DNA of 64,000 nucleotides from an uncultured Schlesneria sp. (GCA_903858935.1 CAIOKO010000085.1:20761-84760), one strand, 5' to 3'. Numbered from the stretch's first letter, positions 16,384 to 26,519 are shown. Numbers and translations: made by a program. The notes: a model not told the origin generated them from the sequence alone.

Positions 16384-17832
16384 ATGGTTGATCGCGTGAA
16401 ACGATTACTCTGTGGCGTCTGGTTGATCATTGGATCTGCCTGCATGCCGTTGTTTGCGGCGGACAGGCCCAACATCGTTTGCTTTGTCGTTGATGATCTG
16501 GGGTTCATGGATATCCAGCCAAATAACCCCAACTGTTTCTATGACACGCCACATTTGAAGCGACTGGCGGAATCCGGATTGCGATTTACATCAGGGTATG
16601 CAGCCTGTCCGGTTTGTTCGCCGACTCGTGCGAGTCTGATCACCGGGAAGTATCCACAGCGAACGGGGATCACTGACTACATTGGAGCGGCACAACCTGA
16701 TGTCTGGAATCGACCCACAAAACTATTGCCCGCCCCCTATCGAGATCGACTGCTGCTGGAAGAGACGACATTGGCCGAGACGCTAAAAAGGGCTGGTTAC
16801 TCCACGATGTTTGCGGGAAAATGGCATCTCGGCCCGGAAGGATTCTGGCCTGAGACGCAAGGATTCGATTTGAATTACGGAGGGATTGATCGCGGCGGCC
16901 CATACGGAGGCAACAAGTACTTTTCACCCTACGGCAATCCACGGTTGGCTGATGGACCTGTCGGTGAACATCTGCCTGACCGATTGGCGTCGGAAACCGT
17001 CAAGTTCATTGAAGCGCATCGTACAGAGCCGTTTCTTGCGTACTTTTGTTTTTACTCAGTCCATACGCCGCTGATGGCTCGGAATGACTTAAAATTGAAA
17101 TACGAAGAAAGGGCCAAAAAACTGGTCGCGACGAATCCCAAGTGGGGCCAGGAACGCGAACGTGCGGTTCGACTGGTCCAGGATCATGCTGTCTATGCCG
17201 GCATGGTCGAAGCAATGGATCAAGCGGTGGGAAAGGTTCTTGACGCAATTGATCGACTCTCCCTGACTGACAACACGGTCGTGATCTTCACATCCGACAA
17301 CGGCGGCCTTTCGACATCGGAAGGCCATCCAACATCGAACGTGCCATTACGAGCGGGAAAGGGCTGGATGTATGAAGGTGGCATCCGCGTACCATACATC
17401 GTAAGAGCCCCTGGCCTGACGAAACCAGGTCAGGTCTGCGACACGCCAATTATGAGTATGGACCTTTATCCAACTCTGATGGAATTGGCAGGTGTTACGA
17501 TCCCGGCAGGTCCTTCAGTCGATGGCAGCAGCCTTGTCCAATTATTGAGTGGTGGTGACCTGAAGCCACGTCCCCTGTTCTGGCATTATCCCCATTACGG
17601 AAATCAGGGGGGAGCCCCTGGAGGAGCTATCAGGGATGGCGACTGGAAGCTGATCGAATGGTACGAAGACGGATCTCTCGAGCTTTTTAATGTGAAAACT
17701 GATTTGGGCGAGACGACGAACCTGGCCGCCGACATGCCGGACAAGGTTAGGGAGCTAAAGGCAAAACTCGCGAATTGGCGGACAGAAGTTGGTGCCGTGA
17801 TGCCTACGCTAAACCCCAAATCTGCCAGATGA
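16384..17832 (+). CDS. Arylsulfatase-type sulfatase (secreted)
   Basis: A 482-residue type I sulfatase. Signal peptide ~1-25 (CMPLFAA). Metal-binding aspartates lie in VVDDLG (37-38). The activation motif CSPTR places Cys78 for conversion to formylglycine. GKWHLG supplies further active-site residues, and TSDNGG lies in the second metal site. It hydrolyses sulfate esters, in planctomycetes usually on sulfated polysaccharides, in the periplasm or outside. AGGAG lies about 11 bases before the ATG. No dedicated formylglycine-generating enzyme is adjacent. Confidence 0.93.
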   Translation: MVDRVKRLLCGVWLIIGSACMPLFAADRPNIVCFVVDDLGFMDIQPNNPNCFYDTPHLKRLAESGLRFTSGYAACPVCSPTRASLITGKYPQRTGITDYIGAAQPDVWNRPTKLLPAPYRDRLLLEETTLAETLKRAGYSTMFAGKWHLGPEGFWPETQGFDLNYGGIDRGGPYGGNKYFSPYGNPRLADGPVGEHLPDRLASETVKFIEAHRTEPFLAYFCFYSVHTPLMARNDLKLKYEERAKKLVATNPKWGQERERAVRLVQDHAVYAGMVEAMDQAVGKVLDAIDRLSLTDNTVVIFTSDNGGLSTSEGHPTSNVPLRAGKGWMYEGGIRVPYIVRAPGLTKPGQVCDTPIMSMDLYPTLMELAGVTIPAGPSVDGSSLVQLLSGGDLKPRPLFWHYPHYGNQGGAPGGAIRDGDWKLIEWYEDGSLELFNVKTDLGETTNLAADMPDKVRELKAKLANWRTEVGAVMPTLNPKSAR

Positions 17833-17948
17833 ACTTGCTTGAAAACTCCGCATGGACGATCCGAGAGTTTATCGAAATAACAAAGAGATTTTTTGATTGG
17901 GAAAAATGCAAGGACATGTGGGTGTTACGCAAAGGCCGGTTCGGATTA

Positions 17949-18743
17949 TTACACACGATTTTGGGTTCGAATTTGACTAAGAATTCCGTCCCATAAGGAA
18001 ATTCGCTGAGAAATAGCCCGCAATGCGGTGGTTATCGCTTCGGATTCGCGATGTTGCTGACTATCGCAAAGTGTGGCGAGTAGTCTTTTTGAAAGCGGGC
18101 CATGGTCGTTTGCGTCAAGTTCGATGTGTCGTCGAAGATAGTGGCCAAATCGTTCGACAGTCACACCTTGGTTTTGTAACGATACGACAAACCTGGAAAA
18201 CATGTCGGGGATCACATCTTCCCGTCCATAGAAGAATGCAGCGGCCACTTCGTGGGGCTGACCTTTCATCGCCAGTCGGATCGTCGATTGCACGAACTCA
18301 CGCGTGCTTGGAAGAATTTCCGCTTTTTTTAGGGCTTGTTCGATGGGAACTCGGTTTCGAACCTGAGCAACGAACGTCCGAATTGGTCGGGTATCAGCTT
18401 CGACTTCTTCCATGGCAGCCAGATAGAGTTCGAAATGACTTGAATAGCCCCCGCGGCCGTCCTCATCACATTCTTCGCCAAGCACGATTTCGTTGATAAA
18501 GCGCGCATGGGAAGCATGAGATGCCGGCGACCAGGGGATATCGCAACATGTCACAATATGCTGCAACCGCTTTAGCAGTGACATGAAGTCCCAGACAGCA
18601 AACGCATGCTCACGCATGAAAAGCCGTAGATTCTCTTGTGTCTGAACCGATTCGTACAATGGATGATTCAGTAATTCTGAGCGAAGGTTTTCCAGCACGA
18701 TCATTTGATGCGAAGATTCGGATGCCAGGAAAGCAGATGACAT
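17949..18743 (-). CDS. DUF3050 protein, heme-oxygenase-like fold
   Basis: A 264-residue mainly helical cytosolic protein matching DUF3050. The N-terminal SELLNHPLYESVQTQENLRL and MREHAFAVWDFMSLLKRLQ are characteristic. Candidate metal ligands are a Glu and His in the LGEECDED...SSHFELY region, a Glu in FYGREDVIP, and His/Asp/His in RRHIELDANDHG. This arrangement resembles the carboxylate/histidine sets of heme-oxygenase-like diiron enzymes. The substrate is unknown and the metal assignment is inference. It converges on the sulfatase gene. Confidence 0.8.
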   Translation of the reverse strand: MSSAFLASESSHQMIVLENLRSELLNHPLYESVQTQENLRLFMREHAFAVWDFMSLLKRLQHIVTCCDIPWSPASHASHARFINEIVLGEECDEDGRGGYSSHFELYLAAMEEVEADTRPIRTFVAQVRNRVPIEQALKKAEILPSTREFVQSTIRLAMKGQPHEVAAAFFYGREDVIPDMFSRFVVSLQNQGVTVERFGHYLRRHIELDANDHGPLSKRLLATLCDSQQHRESEAITTALRAISQRISLWDGILSQIRTQNRV

Positions 18744-19067
18744 GACAAACTTTCTGATGACCTGCGACCGCGTGCGTTCAAAAACACGCCAACCTTTTTA
18801 AATCGGGTTGGCGGAGGGGCTCGGCACTTGGAATTCGTCTACGGATTGAACGCAGAGTTATAGGAGACTAGGTCATTTTCGACATGTCGACAAGGGCTAA
18901 ATCTGGAAAAATATTTCGTGAAACTGAATTTTGGAACATCCGGATCATAGCACATGATGCATGGAAACCCTCGCGTCACATTGAATCTTCAGATGCCATC
19001 CGACGAGAAGAAGCGGCGATATCGATCAATTCGAAGTAAGTTAGTGGATTTCGTCCCAAGCGAACTG
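18744..19067. other. Intergenic gap between two minus-strand genes
   Basis: About 324 bases. A minus-strand terminator-like hairpin sits at 18781-18812, close to the DUF3050 start. The rest is AT-richer than the flanks with no supported gene; a short plus-strand frame at 18954-19178 overlaps the DUF1501 end and was rejected. Confidence 0.5.
18781..18812 (-). terminator. Terminator-like hairpin downstream of the first DUF1501 gene
   Basis: On the minus strand GCCAACC (18812-18806) pairs with GGTTGGC (18794-18788) across an 11-base loop, followed by GTGTTTTT. It is placed to stop transcription arriving from the DUF1501 gene before the DUF3050 gene. Confidence 0.6.
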
Positions 19068-20543
19068 TCAGGCCAAAAGTTTTTGAACGACGTTTCCGTG
19101 AAGATCGGTCAGTCGATAATTTCGCCCCTGAAATTTATACGTCAGCTTCAGATGATCCATGCCCAGCAAATGGAGTAGCGTTGCGTGCAGATCATGAACA
19201 TGCACCTTGTCCTCGGTGATGTAATAGCCAATTTCGTCGGTGGCACCAATTGTTTGACCGGTTTTGATCCCACCACCGGCCATCCACATTGTGAACGCTT
19301 CCACATGGTGGTCTCGGCCCATCATGTCTCGCGGTTCGCCCTGCGGCGTCCTCCCGAATTCACCACCCCAGATCACAATCGTTTCGTCGAGCAAGCCGCG
19401 ACGCTTGAGATCGCTAACCAGTGCCGCGGAAGCTCGATCAACTTCGCGACAACGATCATCGAGCGATTTCCCCAGTTCCGTCCCGACGTTTCCGTGGTGG
19501 TCCCAGTCAGTATGGTAAAGCTGTACGAATCGGACCCCCCGTTCAACTAATCGGCGTGCGAGCAGACAGTTGTTTGCAAACGAATGCTTTCCCGGTTCGG
19601 CCCCATAAAGTTGTAGTGTCTCTGGCGTCTCACCATTCAGGTCCATTAACTCCGGGGCACTGGTTTGCATCCGATAGGCCATTTCATACGACGCGATCCG
19701 TGTCGAGATTTCTGAATCTTGAGTCGACTCGTGCCGTAATTGATTCAGATCGTTAACAGCATCGACAAAATCGCGTTGCTGAAGTGAATTCATGCCTGGC
19801 GGGTTCCCCAGGTTCAGGATCGGCTCTTTCCCCGAGCGTAACGGGACACCCTGAAATTGTGTCGGGAGGAATCCACTTGACCAGAGTGGCGCCCCACCTC
19901 GCGGTCCGCGTGGACCCGACTGAAGCACCATGAAGCCGGGAAGGTTTTGCGATTCACTGCCGATTCCATAGGTCACCCACGACCCCATGCTTGGTCGCCC
20001 CATGAACTGCGGCGATCCTGTGTTCATGAACAGCTTTGCGGGACCATGATTGAAAACGTCGGTGGTCATCGAACGAACAAGGCAGATGTCGTCGGCCACT
20101 GTTACCAGGTGCGGAAGACATTCGCTGATGACTGCGGCTGACTCTCCATGCGCTCCGAATTTGCGAACCGTCCCCAGAAGTTTGGCATCCGGTTTAATGA
20201 AGGCAAACCGTTTTCCTTTGACATACGATTCGGGAATCACCTGACCGTGCAGTTCTTGCAGTTTTGGTTTCGGATCAAACAGTTCGAGTTGACTTGGCCC
20301 ACCAGCCATGAACAGAAAGATCACCGACTTTGCTTTTGCAGGCCCGTGAAGACCCCGACTTCCCTCATTGAAGCCCGCAGGTTGGAATTCGGCGAAGGCA
20401 GGTTGATTTCCCGCAAGCAGTTCGCCCAATGCCATGCCTCCGAGGCCGACCTGGCAGTTGTGAAAGAAGTGTCGACGAGTGATTTCGCGCAACAAATGTT
20501 GTTCACGCGAATCGGGCATCGAACACCGGATGTCACTTTGCAT
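19068..20543 (-). CDS. DUF1501 protein (sulfatase-like fold), Tat-type leader
   Basis: A 491-residue DUF1501 protein. The N-terminus has a twin-arginine-type leader (TRRHFFHNCQVGLGGMALG). It is followed by SVIFLFMAGGPSQLELFDPKP, then LVRSMTTDVFNHGPA, IVIWGGEFGRTP and DHHVEAFTMWMAGGG, all hallmarks of DUF1501. The fold is related to alkaline phosphatase/sulfatase enzymes but the reaction is not known. Such genes are usually paired with a DUF1549/1553 gene; this copy is alone. The start is set at ATG 20543; ATG 20519 is possible, and the frame extends to 20663 without conserved residues. The gene is divergent from the pterin dehydratase gene. Confidence 0.87.
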   Translation of the reverse strand: MQSDIRCSMPDSREQHLLREITRRHFFHNCQVGLGGMALGELLAGNQPAFAEFQPAGFNEGSRGLHGPAKAKSVIFLFMAGGPSQLELFDPKPKLQELHGQVIPESYVKGKRFAFIKPDAKLLGTVRKFGAHGESAAVISECLPHLVTVADDICLVRSMTTDVFNHGPAKLFMNTGSPQFMGRPSMGSWVTYGIGSESQNLPGFMVLQSGPRGPRGGAPLWSSGFLPTQFQGVPLRSGKEPILNLGNPPGMNSLQQRDFVDAVNDLNQLRHESTQDSEISTRIASYEMAYRMQTSAPELMDLNGETPETLQLYGAEPGKHSFANNCLLARRLVERGVRFVQLYHTDWDHHGNVGTELGKSLDDRCREVDRASAALVSDLKRRGLLDETIVIWGGEFGRTPQGEPRDMMGRDHHVEAFTMWMAGGGIKTGQTIGATDEIGYYITEDKVHVHDLHATLLHLLGMDHLKLTYKFQGRNYRLTDLHGNVVQKLLA

Positions 20544-20661
20544 TGTCTTTCTTTCGCAAACAGCATCACCTGACGAAAGCCTGAATTTCAAAGTCGTTTT
20601 GATTGAATTAATGTATGATACGCAATTGATGAATGAATTCACGCGACTCAAGGAGAAAAAC

Positions 20662-21027
20662 ATGTCCGCTCAGAGTCTTGAGCAACTACGATCCAGGAAG
20701 TGCGTCCCGTGTGAAGGGGGCGTTCCCAAATTGACAAAAGCCGCGGCCGAAGAACAGCTTGCCAAGCTGGTGGGTTGGATCATCACCGCTGATGGCCAAC
20801 GAATTCGGAAGGAATGGATCGCCAAGCATTTCATGGCCGGAATGCGGTTCTTCGATCTCGTTGCAGAAATCGCCGAAGCAGAAGGACATCACCCGGATCT
20901 CCACCTCGTCGGTTTTCGAAACGTGGCGGTTGAAATCTGGACGCATGCAATTGGTGGGCTGTCCGAGAATGATTTTATCCTGGCCGCAAAGATCGATGAA
21001 CTACCGATCCAATTGAAGCCGGTTTGA
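20662..21027 (+). CDS. phhB: 4a-hydroxytetrahydrobiopterin dehydratase (PCD/DCoH)
   Basis: A 121-residue pterin-4a-carbinolamine dehydratase, which recycles the oxidised pterin cofactor after aromatic amino acid hydroxylation. The family motif EGHHPDLHL (about residues 74-82) contains the catalytic histidines, followed by the conserved region NVAVEIWTHAIGGLSENDF. Two cysteines near the N-terminus (RKCVPCEGG) are typical of bacterial forms. AAGGAG lies 6 bases before ATG 20662, so the longer frame is rejected. No aromatic amino acid hydroxylase is in the window, and some PCD proteins serve other pterin or molybdopterin-related roles. Confidence 0.92.
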   Translation: MSAQSLEQLRSRKCVPCEGGVPKLTKAAAEEQLAKLVGWIITADGQRIRKEWIAKHFMAGMRFFDLVAEIAEAEGHHPDLHLVGFRNVAVEIWTHAIGGLSENDFILAAKIDELPIQLKPV

Positions 21028-21033
21028 CAGATA

Positions 21034-21948
21034 TCATCGCCGTCCAGGGTAGTCTGAAGGAGACCAGCCCATCACGCGCTTGAACGTTGTGGAAAAAACA
21101 AACGGGTTTTTATAGCCCACGTCGTTGGCGATCGACTCAATTTTACGTCGTTGTTCGATCAGAAGCTCCGCTGCACGCCGCATGCGTAACCAGATCAATT
21201 GTTGTCTTGGACTTCGTCCAAGCTCCCTGAGACAGAGTCTTTGCAGTTGTTTTTCGCTCAGATGAACGACGTCAGCCATTTCAGCGATCGTCCAGGGCTG
21301 GCCCAAACCTGCAGCAACCCGTTCCCAAAGCTGCCAGATCCTGGGATCCAGGCGAGTTGGAGCAGCGAAACGCAAAACATAATAATGGACGAGGTCGATC
21401 CATTGGCCGATAACAGGAGAATCCATTTGCAGCAATTCACGATGGTCATTTTGACTGTCGTGTTTCGTGGCGGTACATTCATGGAATAAGCCGAGAATCG
21501 CCAGTCGCAAGCCTTCCGAATCAAACTGCGCGATGACAGGGGTTTGTGCTGATGTCAGTGGCTGCTGTCCTGAACGCTCCTGATAACGAACCCAGCAGAA
21601 ATCCCACGACCGACCGGGTGTGGTGTGGAACGCATGTAGCGTTCCCGGTGGCAGCAAGACAGCCTGGCCAGGGGTACATTTTGTCCAGCGTCCGTCGACT
21701 AATACACATCCTTCACCACCGAAACAGGCAAGAAAGTAACTGCCACCCAGTCTGGTCCTGACAATCTTGAACGGCGATGGCATACGGGCCACAGCCAAAT
21801 GTCGGATTCTGTATCGATTGAGTTCGGAGCAGACTTGAGCTGACGCCAGCCATTCACGCGAATCTTCCGCATCTCCGCGAATCATCGAGACTTCCGCGTC
21901 GGGCGGTCGAATGTCGGTTTCAGATAGATTTTGGTCGGGACGACACAT
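21034..21948 (-). CDS. AraC-family transcriptional regulator
   Basis: A 304-residue regulator. Residues ~60-150 form a cupin-like sensing domain (CTPGQAVLLPPGTLHAFH), and residues ~205-300 the double helix-turn-helix of AraC/XylS, including WTIAEMADVVHLSEKQLQRL and the second-helix region IESIANDVGYKNPFVFSTTFKRVMG. It is divergent from the DUF1549/1553 operon, 110 bases away, and probably controls it in response to a small ligand such as a sugar. An internal start at 21885 has a better ribosome site (GGAAG) and would give 283 residues. Confidence 0.88.
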   Translation of the reverse strand: MCRPDQNLSETDIRPPDAEVSMIRGDAEDSREWLASAQVCSELNRYRIRHLAVARMPSPFKIVRTRLGGSYFLACFGGEGCVLVDGRWTKCTPGQAVLLPPGTLHAFHTTPGRSWDFCWVRYQERSGQQPLTSAQTPVIAQFDSEGLRLAILGLFHECTATKHDSQNDHRELLQMDSPVIGQWIDLVHYYVLRFAAPTRLDPRIWQLWERVAAGLGQPWTIAEMADVVHLSEKQLQRLCLRELGRSPRQQLIWLRMRRAAELLIEQRRKIESIANDVGYKNPFVFSTTFKRVMGWSPSDYPGRR

Positions 21949-22058
21949 GGAGATCGGTCGCAGTCTGGTTATGATAGAATAGTGTATCGATCGATCAGGA
22001 ATTGAAGCAGACTGATTGCAAAATACCAGAGATTCGAATTAAGCGAGACGACATCATA

Positions 22059-25022
22059 ATGATCATTGTTCGTAAACCACATTTCCAGCTGCTGCTGGGT
22101 TTTTCGATACTTTTGGGTACCAGGAATGTATCGGCTCAATCGTCCGATCCGATCGATTTCGGTCGTCAGATTCAGCCGATTCTGGCGAAACGTTGTTTTG
22201 CTTGTCATGGTCCTGACAAAGCCGAAGGGGGACTGAGGCTCAATCACAAAGAGTCTGCCCTATCCAAACAGGCTTCGGGTAAACAGGCCCTGGTACCGCA
22301 ACATACCGAACAGAGCGAATTGCTTCGCCGCGTGACTTCGACGGATGAGAGTGAGCGAATGCCCCCGGAGGGTCCGCCCCTGACATCGGCTCAGATCGAA
22401 CTGCTGAAACGATGGATTGAACAAGGAGCGGAATGGAAACAACACTGGGCCTTTTTGCCGCCTGAGAAAAACGCTCCACCATCGGTGAGGAACCCCGCCT
22501 GGGTGACCAACCCGATTGATGCATTTATTTTACATAAACTTGAACAGGCTGGCCTGGCTCCCGCGGTTCCGGCAGATAAGACCTCCCTGTTACGTCGAGT
22601 GACGTTCGACCTGACGGGACTTCCCCCTACTCAGGCAGATGTCGAATCGTTTGTTGCCGACAATTCACCCGGCGCGTACGAAAAAGTTGTTGATCGGCTG
22701 CTTCAATCCCAGCAGTACGGCGAACAATGGGCTCGTCATTGGCTGGATGTTGTTCGCTATGCCGACACAAACAGCTTTGAACGAGACGGGCCGAAACCGA
22801 ATGCCTGGCGATACCGTGACTATGTAATTCGGTCGTTCAACAGCGACAAGCCGTACGACCGATTCGTACGTGAGCAACTGGCTGGTGATGAATTGCCTGA
22901 TGGAGGATCAGACGGTCTGATTGCCACAGGCTTCTACCGACTCGGCCAATGGGATGACGAACCCGCCGATCGGTTACTCGCGTTATATGACGGTTTCGAT
23001 GACATTATTACGACGACGGCCCAGGGTTTTCTCGGGTTGACCGTAAATTGTGCTCGTTGCCACGACCACAAAATCGATCCGATTTCACAGCAAGACTACT
23101 ACAGCCTGTTGGCGTTTTTTCAAGGGGTGACGCCAAACGGTAACCCGAATCCGAACACTGAACGTCCGATTTTTGCGGACGAGGCGGCCAGGCAGGCCTA
23201 TCTGGTTGCGGTAAAAGACCATCAGGAACAAATGGACAAGATTCAGGCAACGATTTCGGCAATCGAAAAGAATTTTCGCGAACGGCTTGATACTCAAGAG
23301 CCCCAAATTCTTCCGGCGGATTTAGACGAATTGGAATATCGTTTTTACCGCGACACATGGCAGAAGCTTCCTGATTTTGACAGCCTGAAACCAGAGACGA
23401 AAGGGAAGCTGGAAAAAGGCTTTATTGATATTTCGCTTGCAACGCGCGAATTCTCATTTGGGTTTGTATTCACGGGAGTCTTAAAGGTTCCAGCGGATGG
23501 TGAGTATACATTCAGCGTTGATTCGGATGATGGTTCGCGGTTGACGATCCAGGGGCAAGAGATTGTCCTGTACGATGGAATTCACGGTACGGGCCAGCCA
23601 CACTTTGGAAAGATTTCCTTAAGGAAGGGGCGAGTTCCCATTCGCGTCGACTATTTTCAGGGGCCCACCGGCGCGAAGGACCTGATCATTAAGTGGTCGG
23701 GACCAGAGGTCCAGCAGCGACTACTTTCCGTCCCATTTGAAGAGGGATTACGTGCCTCAGAAGGAAAAAATCGCAAAAAGGACTTTAAAAACTTAATTAC
23801 TTCAAAGGGGCCGGGAATTCTTGGGACCGAAGTCTATGGCCAGTACACGAAATCGCTTCAACAACTTGACGAACTGAAACGCAATAAAGTCAATGCACCG
23901 TCGGCGCTGTGTGTCACCGAATTGGGACCGAATCCACCCGAAACGTTCCTGTTAAAACGGGGTAATCCGCAGTCTCAAGGTGATGTGATGGTTCCAGCCT
24001 ATCTCTCGCCGCTTGGTGGCGGTCTGGCGAACATTCCGAAGCCTGATTCCTCGGCAATAACTTCGGGTCGACGGCTGGCTCTGGCGAATTGGATTGCGTC
24101 ACCAAGCAATTGGTTAACCGCACGAGTTATGGTCAATCGATTATGGCAGCATCATCTTGGACGTGGAATTGTGCGCTCGCCTAACAATTTTGGTTTACTC
24201 GGCGATCGCCCCACGCACCCCGAATTACTGGACTGGCTGGCAATTGAATTTATGCAAGGCTCAAATCCAACCAACGGTCAAGGTTTGATTCCAGGCGATG
24301 CGTGGACGATGAAGCGGATACACAAATTGATCGTGACCTCAAGCACGTACCGTATGTCATCGAGTGCTCCAATCCAGAACTCCGCCACAAAAACAACAAC
24401 TTCGAGCGATAAGAATCCCCTGTTGGTCGATCCGTTAAATCATCTGTTCTGGCGGCACGACATGCGACGACTTGGGGCTGAAGAGGTGCGCGATTCGGTT
24501 CTCGCGGTGAGTGGCCATTTGAGTTCGAAAATGTATGGTCCAGGTGTTTATCCGAAGATCAGCGACGAAGTCAAAGCAGGACAGTCGAATCCTGGGGCAG
24601 GATGGGGCAATTCGACCATCGAAGATCAATCCCGCCGAAGTATTTACGTTCACGTTAAACGTTCGCTGGTACTTCCGATTCTTTCGGATTTTGATGTGGC
24701 GGATACAGACAGCAGTTGCGCCGCTCGCTTCACGACAACGCAGCCAACTCAGGCCCTGGGGATGCTGAATGGTGAATTTTTAAACGAGCAGGCGACACAG
24801 TTCGCGAAACGTTTACGAGCCGAGGCAGGGGCCGATGTCAAACGGCAGATCTGGCTCGCGTATCGCCTGGCCCTGAATAGAGAACCGGATCAAGACATGA
24901 TTCAACGAGGGCTGTCTTTGATCGAAGCATTGAAAACAAAGCATGAATTGTCGGCTGATATAGCTCTCGAAAAATTCTGCCTAATGGCTTTAAACCTGAA
25001 TGAATTCGTTTATCTGGACTAG
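22059..25022 (+). CDS. PSD1-type protein: cytochrome-like, DUF1549, PA14 and DUF1553 domains
   Basis: A ~987-residue exported protein of the planctomycete PSD1 group. After a signal peptide (LLLGFSILLGTRNVSAQ) comes a planctomycete cytochrome C domain with CFACHG, then DUF1549 (ARHWLDVVRYADTNSFERDG) with a second heme-type motif CARCHDHKIDP. A PA14 domain (about residues 440-560, with YTFSVDSDDGSRLTI) may bind glycans, and DUF1553 (ALANWIASPSNWLTARVMVN) fills the C-terminal part. The family is abundant and suspected to act in oxidative polysaccharide processing; the reaction is unproven. The next gene begins 8 bases after its stop. Confidence 0.9.
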   Translation: MIIVRKPHFQLLLGFSILLGTRNVSAQSSDPIDFGRQIQPILAKRCFACHGPDKAEGGLRLNHKESALSKQASGKQALVPQHTEQSELLRRVTSTDESERMPPEGPPLTSAQIELLKRWIEQGAEWKQHWAFLPPEKNAPPSVRNPAWVTNPIDAFILHKLEQAGLAPAVPADKTSLLRRVTFDLTGLPPTQADVESFVADNSPGAYEKVVDRLLQSQQYGEQWARHWLDVVRYADTNSFERDGPKPNAWRYRDYVIRSFNSDKPYDRFVREQLAGDELPDGGSDGLIATGFYRLGQWDDEPADRLLALYDGFDDIITTTAQGFLGLTVNCARCHDHKIDPISQQDYYSLLAFFQGVTPNGNPNPNTERPIFADEAARQAYLVAVKDHQEQMDKIQATISAIEKNFRERLDTQEPQILPADLDELEYRFYRDTWQKLPDFDSLKPETKGKLEKGFIDISLATREFSFGFVFTGVLKVPADGEYTFSVDSDDGSRLTIQGQEIVLYDGIHGTGQPHFGKISLRKGRVPIRVDYFQGPTGAKDLIIKWSGPEVQQRLLSVPFEEGLRASEGKNRKKDFKNLITSKGPGILGTEVYGQYTKSLQQLDELKRNKVNAPSALCVTELGPNPPETFLLKRGNPQSQGDVMVPAYLSPLGGGLANIPKPDSSAITSGRRLALANWIASPSNWLTARVMVNRLWQHHLGRGIVRSPNNFGLLGDRPTHPELLDWLAIEFMQGSNPTNGQGLIPGDAWTMKRIHKLIVTSSTYRMSSSAPIQNSATKTTTSSDKNPLLVDPLNHLFWRHDMRRLGAEEVRDSVLAVSGHLSSKMYGPGVYPKISDEVKAGQSNPGAGWGNSTIEDQSRRSIYVHVKRSLVLPILSDFDVADTDSSCAARFTTTQPTQALGMLNGEFLNEQATQFAKRLRAEAGADVKRQIWLAYRLALNREPDQDMIQRGLSLIEALKTKHELSADIALEKFCLMALNLNEFVYLD

Positions 25023-25030
25023 GTGAGATC

Positions 25031-26485
25031 ATGTCGATTCCTAATTTTTGCGGACGAACGCGACGCGAATTTCTTTGGCAAAGCGGTGCAGGATTTGCCG
25101 GAACCGCGCTTTCCGGCATGTTGCAGCGAGAGGCGATGCGGGGGGCAAACGTTCTGGCGTCGGACAGCGTCGCCCATCAGAACCCGCTGTCCGCAAGAGA
25201 ACCACATTTCGCGCCCAAAGCCAAAAACGTGATTTTTCTATTCATGTATGGGGGCCCCAGTCACATCGACACCTTCGATTACAAGCCTGCGATGAAGGGA
25301 CGCGACAACCAGACGATTGAAGTCAAAACCTTTGGTCGTGGTGGTCATAAAAATCAAGGCCGAATTGTTGAGCCTCGATGGAACTTCCACCAGTATGGCA
25401 ACTGTGGCAAGTGGGTCAGCGACCTCTTTCCGCACCTTGCCACATGCGTTGATGATATTGCGTTTTTACATTCAATGACCGCCGATTCGCCGATTCACGG
25501 TTCAGCCATGCTGATGATGAATTCGGGCAAAATTACATCGGGCAGCCCATGCCTGGGGTCGTGGGTCAATTACGGGCTCGGAAGCGTCAACGAAAACCTG
25601 CCAGGTTTCGTTGTCATGCTTGATCCTTCCGGTGGACCGATAAGCGGTGCCAAAAACTGGTCGAGCGGTTATATGCCCGCAACGTTTCAAGGGACGATAC
25701 TTCGCTCGAAGGGGGCTCCTATTATCGACCTCAACACACCAGAAGGCACGACGCGCGCGATGCAGCGTGAACTTTTGGATGCACTGAACGACGTGAATTC
25801 AGCACATGCGGCGACTCGTTCTGATAACTCAGAATTGGCCGCAAGAATTAATAGTTACGAACTGGCGTTCAAGATGCAGAAGCACGCACCTGAAGCAGTC
25901 GATTTTTCGCAGGAGACAGCCGAAACGCACAAGCTTTATGGTCTGGACCAGCCTCGAACTCAGGATTTTGGTAAACGCTGTCTGCTCGCCCGACGACTGG
26001 TCGAACGGGGTGTCAGATTTATCCAACTCTATTCCGGTGGTAACCACAACGACGCCAATTGGGATGCACACGGCGATCTGGAAAAAAACCATAATTTCCA
26101 CGCCGGGAACACGGATCAACCGATTGCAGCGTTACTGAAAGATCTGAAGCAGCGTGGTTTGCTCAAGGATACGCTGGTCGTCTGGGGTGGTGAATTTGGG
26201 CGTCAGCCTACGGCCGAATACGCTATGGGAACTGGTCGTGATCACAATGCGTACGGATTCACAATGTGGATGGCTGGTGGCGGCATCAAGGGCGGTGTCA
26301 GCGTGGGAACGACGGATGAACTTGGATCGGCTGCGGTCGAATCACTCTTTCATGTGAAGCGTCTGCACGCGACCATTTTGAGTCAAATGGGGCTGAATCC
26401 GAACGGCCTTTCGTACTACCATGGAGGTCTCGATCAAAAACTGGTCGGCGTGGAGCACGTTGAACCTATTGCAGAAATCATTTAG
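25031..26485 (+). CDS. DUF1501 protein, partner of the upstream PSD1-type protein
   Basis: A 484-residue DUF1501 protein. The N-terminus RTRREFLWQSGAGFAGTAL is a clear twin-arginine leader. It is followed by NVIFLFMYGGPSHIDTFDYKP, LHSMTADSPIHGSA, VVWGGEFGRQPTAEYAMGTG and RDHNAYGFTMWMAGGG, the conserved metal-site-like regions of the family. It shares its fold with sulfatases and alkaline phosphatases; the activity is unknown. It starts 8 bases after the PSD1 gene, the canonical planctomycete pairing, and is followed by a rhodanese gene. Confidence 0.9.
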   Translation: MSIPNFCGRTRREFLWQSGAGFAGTALSGMLQREAMRGANVLASDSVAHQNPLSAREPHFAPKAKNVIFLFMYGGPSHIDTFDYKPAMKGRDNQTIEVKTFGRGGHKNQGRIVEPRWNFHQYGNCGKWVSDLFPHLATCVDDIAFLHSMTADSPIHGSAMLMMNSGKITSGSPCLGSWVNYGLGSVNENLPGFVVMLDPSGGPISGAKNWSSGYMPATFQGTILRSKGAPIIDLNTPEGTTRAMQRELLDALNDVNSAHAATRSDNSELAARINSYELAFKMQKHAPEAVDFSQETAETHKLYGLDQPRTQDFGKRCLLARRLVERGVRFIQLYSGGNHNDANWDAHGDLEKNHNFHAGNTDQPIAALLKDLKQRGLLKDTLVVWGGEFGRQPTAEYAMGTGRDHNAYGFTMWMAGGGIKGGVSVGTTDELGSAAVESLFHVKRLHATILSQMGLNPNGLSYYHGGLDQKLVGVEHVEPIAEII

Positions 26486-26519
26486 GCCAACGAACGATGT
26501 TGAGGGCGAAAGTGAATCG

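Noticed and set aside
18954..19178. 74-residue plus-strand frame
   Set aside because: Overlaps the end of the DUF1501 gene and has no recognisable domain.
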